This document shows, piece by piece, positions 25,113 to 35,500 of a DNA stretch of 64,000 nucleotides. This DNA comes from Citrobacter amalonaticus. GTDB lineage: Bacteria; Pseudomonadota; Gammaproteobacteria; Enterobacterales; Enterobacteriaceae. Position numbers and translations under genes: made by a program. Where the stretch lies: the NCBI RefSeq assembly GCF_018252635.1, contig NZ_JAGTXM010000001.1, positions 894,906-958,905 of the forward strand. Direction: 5' to 3'. Position 1 is the stretch's first letter. Each line of letters opens with the position of its first letter. The notes beneath the pieces are model-generated. The model was not told where the DNA came from and made no database searches. It saw only the letters and a list, made by a program, of their open reading frames with translations.

Positions 25113-26515
25113 GGCTGGATCTCCACTGACTGGATCGTGCGGTTTTCCAGACCAAAGGCCTGGCGCATCTGGCCGGTGTTGTACAGGCAGTTAAGCTGGA
25201 GTTGATGCAACTGACTCTCTGTCTGTAACTGCGCGAAGCGCGCCTGATAGACCTCCTGCTCGGCGTTGAGTACGTCGAGAAGCGGTCGGGAGCCGAGGTC
25301 GAGATATTGCTGCTGATACAGCTCGCGCGTCCGTTCGCTCAACGTCTCCTGGCGCTTTTGGATCTGCAGGGAGGTCGCCAGGTTCATCGCTTCACTTCGA
25401 TCCGCAAGCAGCTTCTTGCGCACGTCCAGCCGGGTGCGTTGGATCGCCGACTGGGCGGATTCCACCGCGTGGCTGGCGGCGTTGCGACGGGCGGTTAAGC
25501 CGCCGCCCTGATAAATGGGCATCTCCACTTTGACCCATGCCGAATACTGGGTACGGTCAACGGACTCATGACCCGCGTAGTTATCGTTGAGATAGCGCCG
25601 CACCTCTGGTTCCAGCGAAACCGTGGGCGTCATCTGCGCGTTGGCATAGTCGAGATTGGCCTGCGCAACGTTGGCCTGCGCCCAGGCCGCAAGAACGGAC
25701 GGTACTAGTTTGTCGTCCGGTTTTGCCAGTTCGCAACTACGGGCCAGCTTTTGCGGGAAGTCATTGCTGATAGCGTTAAGGTTTTTCCACCCCAGCCAGG
25801 CCATGAGCGTCGCCTGTGAGCTTTCAAGATTGGCCTGATACTGTACGAGCTGGGAGCGTGCGCCTTCGATGCGCGCGTCGGTCTGCACCACATCCGACAG
25901 CGAACTGGCGCCTTCATCGTTGCGCTGATTCGCCAGTCTGCCGATGGCGCTCAGCGCGTCCAGTTGCTCCGTTGCCACTGTCACCATCTGTTGCCAGGTC
26001 TGCACCTGGACGATAGCGGTCGCCGTTTCATGACTGACCGTATCAATGCTCACCAGGACGTTGGCCTGTTCCTGCGCCACGCCGGCATTTTCTGCCCGCA
26101 CCTGGCTGGCGACTTTGCCGAAGTCATAAAGCATTTGCGACAGTGACAGCACCAGCGACGGGCTGAATCCGCTGTCGGAATAGCTGTTGGTATAGCCGTT
26201 GTTCATCCCGGCGTTTAACTGCGGATAGTATTTGGCTTTCGCGACATCGACCTGCTGGATTTGGGCATACAGTTTACCGACCTCTTCCGCGATCGACGGA
26301 TGCCAGGTGACGGCGCGATTGACCGCCTGAGAAAGGGTCAGTTCGCCGGGAGCGGCGCTGTCGCCGCTCAGCGGCATCGGGCCATCAAGCGTGGGCAATT
26401 CCTGCTGTTCAACCCACTGCTGTGGGGCGATGCGGGGCGTTTCCCCGGCAGCGATTACCGGGGCTGCGCACAGGTTTCCCGCCAGCCACCAGAAAGCAAG
26501 CTGTCGTTTTCCCAT
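25109..26515 (-). CDS. bapB: TolC-like outer-membrane channel of the Bap exporter
   Basis: A 468-aa outer-membrane efflux protein (TolC/LapE type) with a signal peptide (about 1-23, ending PVIAA). It carries the duplicated OEP repeat: LTLSQAVNRAVTWHPSI early and the matching half from about residue 240, with long helices rich in Ala, Gln and Leu between. It forms the exit duct for BapA with BapC and BapD. It starts 84 bp after bapA ends, across a strong hairpin, and overlaps bapC by four bases. Confidence 0.92.
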   Translation of the reverse strand: MGKRQLAFWWLAGNLCAAPVIAAGETPRIAPQQWVEQQELPTLDGPMPLSGDSAAPGELTLSQAVNRAVTWHPSIAEEVGKLYAQIQQVDVAKAKYYPQLNAGMNNGYTNSYSDSGFSPSLVLSLSQMLYDFGKVASQVRAENAGVAQEQANVLVSIDTVSHETATAIVQVQTWQQMVTVATEQLDALSAIGRLANQRNDEGASSLSDVVQTDARIEGARSQLVQYQANLESSQATLMAWLGWKNLNAISNDFPQKLARSCELAKPDDKLVPSVLAAWAQANVAQANLDYANAQMTPTVSLEPEVRRYLNDNYAGHESVDRTQYSAWVKVEMPIYQGGGLTARRNAASHAVESAQSAIQRTRLDVRKKLLADRSEAMNLATSLQIQKRQETLSERTRELYQQQYLDLGSRPLLDVLNAEQEVYQARFAQLQTESQLHQLQLNCLYNTGQMRQAFGLENRTIQSVEIQP

Positions 26516-26545
26516 TTTTCTTCCCTAATTGAGCGTTGTTTTTTG

Positions 26546-26569
26546 CCCCGGGCGAACGTGCGCCCGGGG
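26546..26569. other. GC-rich intercistronic hairpin between bapA and bapB
   Basis: CCCCGGGCG-AACGTG-CGCCCGGGG is a perfect 9-bp stem in the bapA-bapB gap. In the direction of transcription (minus) it is followed by GCAAAAAAC, not a T tract, so it is not a standard terminator. It could protect the bapA mRNA 3' end or attenuate exporter expression. Confidence 0.7.
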
Positions 26570-26598
26570 TCGTTGTGTTGTCGTGTTGTGGGGCGTTA

Positions 26599-29500
26599 TC
26601 AGGTCACAATATGGTTTTGTTCGATAAGCTCCGTCAGCGTGGTTTGAACATTCTCCAGGGTTACCAGTTGCGTGGAGTGCCAGGCGCTGCCTGTCCCGTC
26701 ACGGTCAATAGAAATGATGGTATTGCTGCCGCTGGTGCTGACGTTGAGATAGTTGCCAAGCGTCGCGGTTTGCCCGTTCCAGCCCACCAGCAAATCGCCG
26801 ATATCAATTTTGTCGCCCTGCGCCAGCGAGAAGTTTTTCCATGTGTCCGCCCCGTTGCCGCCGGTGGCATCACTGGCGTTGAGCAGGTTGTAGATCAGCG
26901 TGTCGCCATACACCGATCCCACCAACACGTCGCTTTGCGCGGTGCTGGCGACCTGTGGGGCGATATCCACCGTCAGCGTGGCGGTATCGGTATGACCATG
27001 AGTGTCATTCAGCGTGTAGGTAAAGGTCTCCTTCGCCGTGATCGAAGACAGCGCCACACCGTTGTTGAGCGTGTAGGTGTACGAACCGTCGGCACGGATT
27101 TGCAGCGAACCGTAGTGGCCCTGAAGGGTGGTGGTGGCGCTGGAGTAAGGATCCAGCGTGGCGGTACTGCCGTTAAAGCCGGTAATGGTCAGGCGCGTAT
27201 CGACAGTGTTCAACTGATCCATTGCACCGCCGGAGTCGCTGCCGTCAAAGATATTGCCGGTGACGGTGTGCGTGCCGGAGGTTTCGAAGTTATCCAGATC
27301 GACCGTCGTACCGGTAATTTTCGGTGTAATGGTCGCTGCGCCCGCCAGGGTGTTATTGCCGGTGAAGTTTAGCGTGTAGGTGCCGCCGTCCAGTTCCAGC
27401 CCGTTCAGATTGACGGTCACGGTGGCGCCGCCCAGCGTGATATTGGCGACCGGCACCGTACCGGAGCGGATGACTACGCCATTTTCCAGTATCGACCAGT
27501 TGATGGTCAGGTTGCCCAGCGTCACCAGCGTCGAGACATCAAAGACGATGGCGGCGCCTTTCAGAATGGTGCCCGCCGCGACGTCAAAGGTGCCGCTACC
27601 GCTACCGGTTCTGCCGAGTACTCCCCAACTGGCGCTGCCGACGGTAGAGTCCAGATAGCTCGCCGTGTCCTGTACCGCCGTAGCAAGCAGGATATCACTG
27701 ACGTCGTTCACCGCGTCCAGCGGACGGGCAGTCGGCTGGATGTTGAGCGAGGCGGTATCGGTATCCCCGTTTGGCGCTTTCACGGTGTAGATGAAGCTGT
27801 CCGGCGTTTTGGTGCCGTCTGCACCCACACCGCTTTTCAGGGTATAGGTGTAATTACCGTTGGCATCGATGGTCAACGTGCCGTACGTACCGACAATGGT
27901 TGTGGTGCCAGTGGCGGCAATCGCCACGCCATTTACCTGTGTGACCAATGTGCCGACGGGCGCTATGTCGTCACTCAGTACATTGCCCTGGGTGGTGGTG
28001 GTCAAACTGTCAACGCTGTAAACATGGTCCTCAAGCACGTTCAGCGTGTAGCCGGTGAGCGCCGTGATGCCAAACGCCGGGTTCAGCAGGAACAGGTATT
28101 CGCCTCCTGGCAGGTTTAACGTCAACGGGTTGGACTGACCGCCCAGCAACGGCGCGTTCAGCCAGTTTTTCTCTACTCGCCACTGCTCAAACTGCTGGGT
28201 GGCGTCATTGAAGCGATAGATGTACAGATCGAAACTGGAGGCCACCGCCACGCCGCCAATGGAGGATTGCAGCGTCATGGTGCGCGTTGAACCCTGCTCA
28301 ACGTCGAAAATAATCGGGTTGCTCAGTTTGTCCAGTACGCCCAGATCCAGCACGTTGCCCAGACTGACGTTCACGACCGTAAAGCCGCCCTGTGAGGACG
28401 CCCCGTTGTTGATTGCCTCCACATGCGTGTCATAGGGTAGGGTGGCGACGTTATCCACGGCGGTCACGCTGCTGGGCGGCGCGTCATTGCCCAGAGTAAT
28501 CACCAGCTTCGCCGAGGCGCTGTTGCCGCCGCCGTTGATGGTGTAGGTGAAGCTCTCCGTGCGTCCGATAACCGAGGCCGGACTATTTGGGTTCAGTGCG
28601 TAGCTGTAGCTACCATCCTGATTGATCGTCAGCGTGCCATAGAGACCCTGAATGACGTTACTGCCGGCACCCAGCGTAAAACTTTGGCCATTGGCGTTGG
28701 TGATGGTGGTGACGACGGTGTCCTGCGGGGCGCTGTCGTTATTCAGCACGTTGCCGGTCTGCGGCGTGGTTGTGGTAATGGTGCCGGCGCTGGTCTCTTC
28801 GACGCTGACGTTCAGTGCGGTGTAAGAGCCCGTCGCCAGCAGCGCCGTGTTGTAGGTCAGAACCCGATACGTTCCTTCCCCCAGCCCGGAGACATTCACC
28901 GTGACGCCGCTGCTGCCGAGCGTCAGCAGATTGGCAAACTGTGCCTGCGCCGTGTCGATAACCGTGGTCCACGAATTGGTCGCGGCGTCATATTTCTGAA
29001 TCGCCACTTCCTGCGTATTCAGCAGTGAGAGCACGACTCCGGTGGCGCTGGCGTCGATCACCAGATTTGCACTGCCGCCATCCTGAATAGTGAACTCAAC
29101 GGCTGCCGTATCGTTACCTAACACGTTCGCCACGTTGCCCAGCGCGCCAACCAGCAGCAAACCATAGTCGCTGAGTTGCTCGGTTGTTACGGTGGCACTG
29201 GAGGTTAACTCCAGATTCTCAACGTTATCGCTGGCCGAGATGGGCAGCGTTGGCGCGGTGACCTGCGTTGGCGTCGAGGCGTTGCCAACGGCGTCCGTGG
29301 CGCTAACGCTGATGTTCTCACCGCTGGTCTGTTTGCGATCAAAGGTATAGGTGTAATTGCCGCTGCTGTTGGCGGTAGTGGTGACCGTTACGCCCGTGCT
29401 GAGGGTGATGGTCACGGTGCTGCCCGCTTCGGCAGTGCCGCTGATGCTGGCGCCGTCGCTGCTGATGGTGCCGGTTGGCGCGGTCGTCACGGTGTCCACC

Positions 29501-32500
29501 GTGACGGTATAGCCTGATGACAGTGTGCTGGTGCCGTTGGTATTGGTGGCCGTGGCGGTGAGGACGTGCGTCCCGTCGGCGATATTAGCCTGCGGGGTCA
29601 GCGACCAGTTGCCCTGCGCATCGACGCTGGCGCTACCAATAGAGACACCGTCGCTGTACACCGTAATCGTGGAGAACGGCTGACCCGTCCCGGTTAACAG
29701 CGGCCTGGCGTCATTGGTGGCCTGACCATTAGCCACCAGTCCGGTGATCGATCCCACATCGTCCGTCAGCGAGGCGATCACAGGCGCACCGGGCAGGCCG
29801 CTGAACGGCGCGATGACGCTGCCGGAGGTCCCGACGTTACCCGCTTTGTCCTGGGCGATGACCTGCAATGTTTCCCCACCGACCTGTGCCGGATTAATCA
29901 GAATGTTAAAGCTGCCGGTGGTGCCGTCCGCAACGCCGGTTCCCAGTACCGTGCCGTTGCTGCTGGTGATGGTGACGGTGCTGCCAGCCTCTGCCGTACC
30001 GGTGACGTGACTGCCGTTGGTGATCACCGCCAGATTAGTCGGTGTGCCGGGCGGGGTGGTATCCACCACGATGGTCGATGCCGCCGACGATGCGCTGACA
30101 TTGCCCGCGGCGTCGGTGGCTTTGGCGGTAAAGGTATGCAAGCCCTCGGTCAGTGCGGCGGTTGGGGTAAAGCTCCATGCGCCGTTGGCATCCGCCTGAA
30201 TGGGGGTTGGCGTGAGTAACGTTGCGCCGTCATAGAGCGTGATGAATGCGCCCGGTTCGCTGGTCCCACGCAGCTCTGGCAGGGTGTCATTCGTGCTTTG
30301 TCCGCTGCCGACGGTGCCGGTGATATTGCTGACATCATCAAGAATGGTGGTGATCACCGGCGCGTTTGGCGCCAGCGTATCCACTGTGACGGTGAAACTG
30401 GCCGCCGGACCGACGTTGCCCGCAGCGTCGGTCGCCGTTACCGCAAGGGTATGGGCGCCGTTGGTCAGAGCGGTGGTGGGTGTGAAGGTCCAGTTGCCGT
30501 CCGTAGCGACAACGAGGCTGCCAATGACCGTGCCGTTATCGGTAAAGGTCAGCGTGGTGCCCGGTTCTGCCGTGCCGTTAAGCGTGGGTCGGGTGTCATT
30601 GGTGCTCTGATTGGGCGACAGATTACCGGTCTGCGGCGCACTGTCATCCACCACTGAGACGATCACCGGTGCCAGCGGCGCAGTGGTATCAACTGTGATG
30701 GCGAAGCTGGCAGAAGGACCAACGTTACCGGCGGCATCCGTCGCGGTGAAGGTCAGCGAATGATTCCCCTGGCTCAGATCGCCGATGGGGGTAAAGGTCC
30801 AGGTCCCGTTCGCCTCAACCGTCACGCTGGCGAGGGGAACGCCGTTGTCTGTGATGTTGATCGTGGTCCCCGGTTCACCGGTACCGGTGAAGGCGGGACG
30901 TGCATCGTTGGTGGTTTGACCGCTGTTCAGACTGCCGGTGACCGGGCCAACGTCATCCGTCACGCTGCTGATAATCGGTGCGCCAGGCGAAACGGTATCG
31001 ACCGTCAGAGCAAAATTCGCCGATGCCGGTCCGGTATTGCCCGCACTATCGGTGGCGGTGACTCTCAGCGTATGGCTCCCCTGGGAAAGTCCATCTGGTC
31101 GGTAGCTCCAGCTCCCGCCTTCCGTCACGAGGGCGGTGCCAAGCAGAACGTTGCCATCGTAGACGTTAATGGTGCTACCGGGCTCACCGGTTCCGGCAAC
31201 GATCGGGCGAGTATCGTTCGTGCTTTGCCCGCTGGTGAGAGCGCCGGTTCCAGGCGTCACATTGTCGGTGACGCTGACGATGGCAGGAGCCGTAGGGGCA
31301 ACCGTATCGACGACCACGGTAAAGGCGGCGCCAGGGCTGACGTTACCGGCCGCGTCTGTGGCGGTGACGTTGAACGTGTGCGATCCATTGCCCAGTGCGG
31401 TAGCGGGCGTAAAGGTCCATGCGCCTGTACCGTCGGTCTGCACGCTACCCAACAGCGTGGTTCCGTCAAAAATGCTGACGGTGCTATTGGCTTCGGCGGT
31501 CCCGGCAAGCGTTGGCCGCGAATCGTTGGTACTTTGGCCGTTGCTCAGCGATCCACTATTGGGGGTGACGTCATCGGTGACGGAACTGATGACCGGAGCC
31601 AATGGCGCTTGCGTATCAACAGTCAGGGAGAACGCGGCGGACGGGCTTTCGTTGCCTGCCGCATCCGTCGCCGTGACGGTCAGATTGTGCGAGCCGCTGC
31701 TTAACGGATTGTCAGGGGAGAGTGACCAGATCCCGTCGCTGCCCACCACCACGCTACCCACGGCGAGTCCGCCGTCATACAGCGTAACGGTGGAGCCCGG
31801 CTCTGCCGTTCCCTGGAAGCCTGGCTGAGTATCATTGGTGCTTTGCCCGTTCGCCAGTACGCCGGTTACCGGGTTGGTGTCATCGGTGACGCTTTGAATC
31901 ACCGGAACCCGTGGCGCGGTGGTATCGACGTTCACCGTCCAGGCAGTAGAAGGCGCGCTGACGTTACCCATTGCATCGGTGGCGGTGACGGTAATCGCGT
32001 GCGAGCCTGTGGTCAGCGTCGGCGCGGTGAAGCTCCAGCTACCGTTGGTGACCTGCGTGGTACCGATTTTTACCCCATTGTCATAGACGGTAATCGTACT
32101 GCCTTCTTCGCCGCTGCCGGTAAAGGCTGGCGTGGTGTCATTGGTGCTGCCGCCGTTACTGATGGCGCCCGTCTGCGGTTCGCTGTTATCCACGGCGCTG
32201 GCAATGGTTGGCGCTACCGGTGGCGTGGTGTCCACCACCACCACAAAGGGTTCCGACGCCACGCTGGTATTCCCCGCCGCATCGGTGGCGGTGATGGTGA
32301 GAGCATGGCTGCCTTCCCCCAGGCCAGTGGGAGGGGTAAAACTCCACGCGCCGTTAACCACCTGTACCTGACCGATTGGCGTATCGCCATCGTAAATCGT
32401 GATGGTTTCGCCGTTGGTGCCGCTGCCGCTCAGGGTTGGGCGGGTATCGTTGGTCGTCTGTCCGCTGGTCAGCGTTCCCGTTCCGGGGGCAACATCGTCC

Positions 32501-35500
32501 GTCACGCTGCCAATTGCCGGTTGCGTCGGTGGAGTGAGATCGACAGTGATGTTAACCACGGCGGACGTTTTGCTGCCGTCCACGCTATCGACAACCTGGA
32601 AGGTGTGCTGGCCTTCGCCTAACTCGGCGGCGGACGTCCAGCTCCAGTTGCCGTTTCCATCAACCTGAACGTTCGATGCGACAACGAAGCCATCGACCAG
32701 AATGTTAACCGTCGAATTCGGCGTGGAGAAACCGCGCAGCCCCGGCTGTGTATCGTCGGTGGTTTGCCCGCTCTTCAGAGAGCCCTGAACGCTACCGGTA
32801 TCATCAACGATGGCGCTGATAACCGGTAGCCCGGTGCCAGAACCGTTAAAGTTGGTGGGAGCGCTGTTGTTTCCGGCGGCATCCTCCGCCGTGGCGGTCA
32901 GCGTATTGAGTCCCGTCTGCGCTGGCGTGACCTGAATCTGGAACGTGCCGTCTGTCGCCACGCCTGACCCGATCACATTGCCGTCGGTGTCGCGGATCGT
33001 CACCGTGCTGCCGGTTTCCGCCGTGCCGCTGACCGTTGCGCCATCGGCAGAGATCGTCACCTCTTCCGGGGCCGCCGGTTTAGTCAGGTCGACGTTCAGC
33101 GAGATGGCGTCAGAAGGGGGGCTGATATTCCCTGCCGGATCGGTGGCGGTTGCCGTCAATGTATAATTGCCTTCGGTGAGCGGCGAATCCGGAACGATCG
33201 TCCAGTTTCCCTCAGGATCGACTTCGGCGGTGCCGATAACCGTGCTGCCATTCGACAGGATGATAGTACTGCCGGGTTCGCCGGTGCCGCTAATGGGCAA
33301 CTCAGCCTGATTGGTAACGGCCGGATTGCCCGGCGAGGTGATAAACGGCGCGTCGGGCGCCTGGGTATCAATGGTGATGCCAATCGCGTCCGACGGCTGA
33401 CTGGTGTTACCTGCGGCATCTTTTGCCGTTACGGTAAAGCTGTAGTTACCTTCAACCAGTTCGCTATCCGGGGTGAAGCTCCAGACGCCATCTATAACTT
33501 CGGCAGTACCAATTGGCACACCGTTATTCAGAATGGTGACAATGCTGCCCGTATCACCCGTCCCACTCAGGGTTGGGGTGGTATCGTTGGTCTGCCCACC
33601 ATCGCTCAATGGCCCGCCGTCATCGTTGACGGTCAGCGTTGGCGTACCGGGGGCCTGGGTATCAACACGCACAATGCGATCCGGCGACGTGCTGCTGTTA
33701 CCGGCCGGATCGGTCGCGGTCACCTGGATGATATGATCGCCCGTTGATAGCGGAACCGTAGGTTGGAAGCTCCAGTTCCCGGCATTGTCGATAACCAATG
33801 GCGACTGTTCAACGCCGTCGAGAGTAATGGTTATGGTGTCGCCTGGCGTACCGCTTCCGCTCAGCAGTGGTCGCGTGTCATCGGTATACTGGCCGTTATC
33901 GAGTGTCCCGGTCTGACTGCCGACGCGGTCAGTGACGGTCAGGTTGGGCACGGCGGGTGGGGTGGTATCCACCAGAATACCGATCGGCGCGGAAGGTTCG
34001 CTGACATTGCCCGCCGGATCGGTGCTGGTGAGGGTAAAGACATGGTCACCTTCATCAAGGGCATTTGACGTGTAGCTCCAGGTGCCGTTAGTCACCGTGA
34101 CGGTGGTAACCAGATCGCCATTATCGTAAATGCTGATGACATCGCCATCTGTTCCCGTACCGCTCAGAACCGGCTGGGTTTCCCGGGTCGCCTGGCCGTC
34201 GGTGAGAGGGGTATTTGCGCCATCCGCCAGCGTCAGCGCAGGGATGTCGGGGGCAGTGGTATCCACCGTAATGGTAATGGGTGTGGATTTTTCGCTGGTG
34301 TTGCCCAGGGGATCGCTTGCGGTGACGCTCAGCGTGTGCTCACCTTCGCCCAGCGCGGGAGTTGGAGTAAAGCTCCAGCTACCGTTTTCCGCGACTTTTG
34401 TCGTGCCAACGATCGCCGAGCCGTCATATACCGTAATGGTGTCTCCGGCGGTGCCGATTCCGCTTAACACCGGCTGCGTTGCGTCGGTTACGTCATTGTC
34501 CGTCAGTTCACCCACGTTACTGCCGGTGTTGTCAGTCAGGGTCACGACCGGAATGACGGGGGGTATGGTATCGACGGTAATCGTGATGGGGGCAGAAGGC
34601 GTGCTGGTTTGGTTTGCCGCGTCGGTTGCGGTGACGGTGAAGGTGTGGTCGCCGTCGCCCAGCACTGGTGTGGTGAGCGTCCAGTTGCCGTTGCTGTCCA
34701 CGGTGGCGGTTCCCGCCAGCGGGGTACCCCCGTCCAGAATGGTGATGGTTGCGCCGGGTTCGCCGGTTCCGCTGAAGGTCAACTGATTGTCATCAGTGAG
34801 TTGTCCGTCATCCAGACTGCCTTTCTGGGCACCCACATCATCTGCAATCGCACTGACGACGGGAGCCTCCGGTGCAGTGATGTCCGGAGCCTCGACCTCG
34901 TACGGTGAACTGGTATTGCTCGCGGCATCTGTGGCGGTGACGCTCAGCGTTTCGCCGTTGGCCTGTGGCGGGTTAAGAGTAATCACCAGCGTGCCGTTTT
35001 CCGGGACCGGACCGGATTCCGCCAGCGTATTGCCGTTACTGTCTTTAATCGTAATCGTACTGCCGGGTTCGGCGGTAGCGGTCAGGGTGGCGCCGTCTGC
35101 TGAAATAACCGCGCCGGGGGGCTGTGGGGCAGTGATATCCGGCGCAGTGACGTTGGCTGGCGTGCTGTTCTGATTCGCCGGATCGGTTACTGTTGCGGTG
35201 AGCGTTTCACCGTTAGTTTGTGGCGTATCCAGCGTGACGGTGAAGTTCCCGTCGCCATCGGTTTGACCCTGGCCGATCGGGTTACCGTCAGGATCGCGAA
35301 TTGTCACCGTGCTGCCGGGTTCGGCAGTGCCAGTCACCGTCGTGCCATCATCAGAAACATCCAGGTTTCCGGCGGGCTGGGGTGGGGTGGTATCCGGGGC
35401 GAGTGTCGTCGCCGGAGGGCTGGTCAGATTCGCCGGATCCTTGACGATGGCGGTTAAAATTTCACCGTTGGTTTGCGGCGTATCCAGCGTGACGGTAAAT

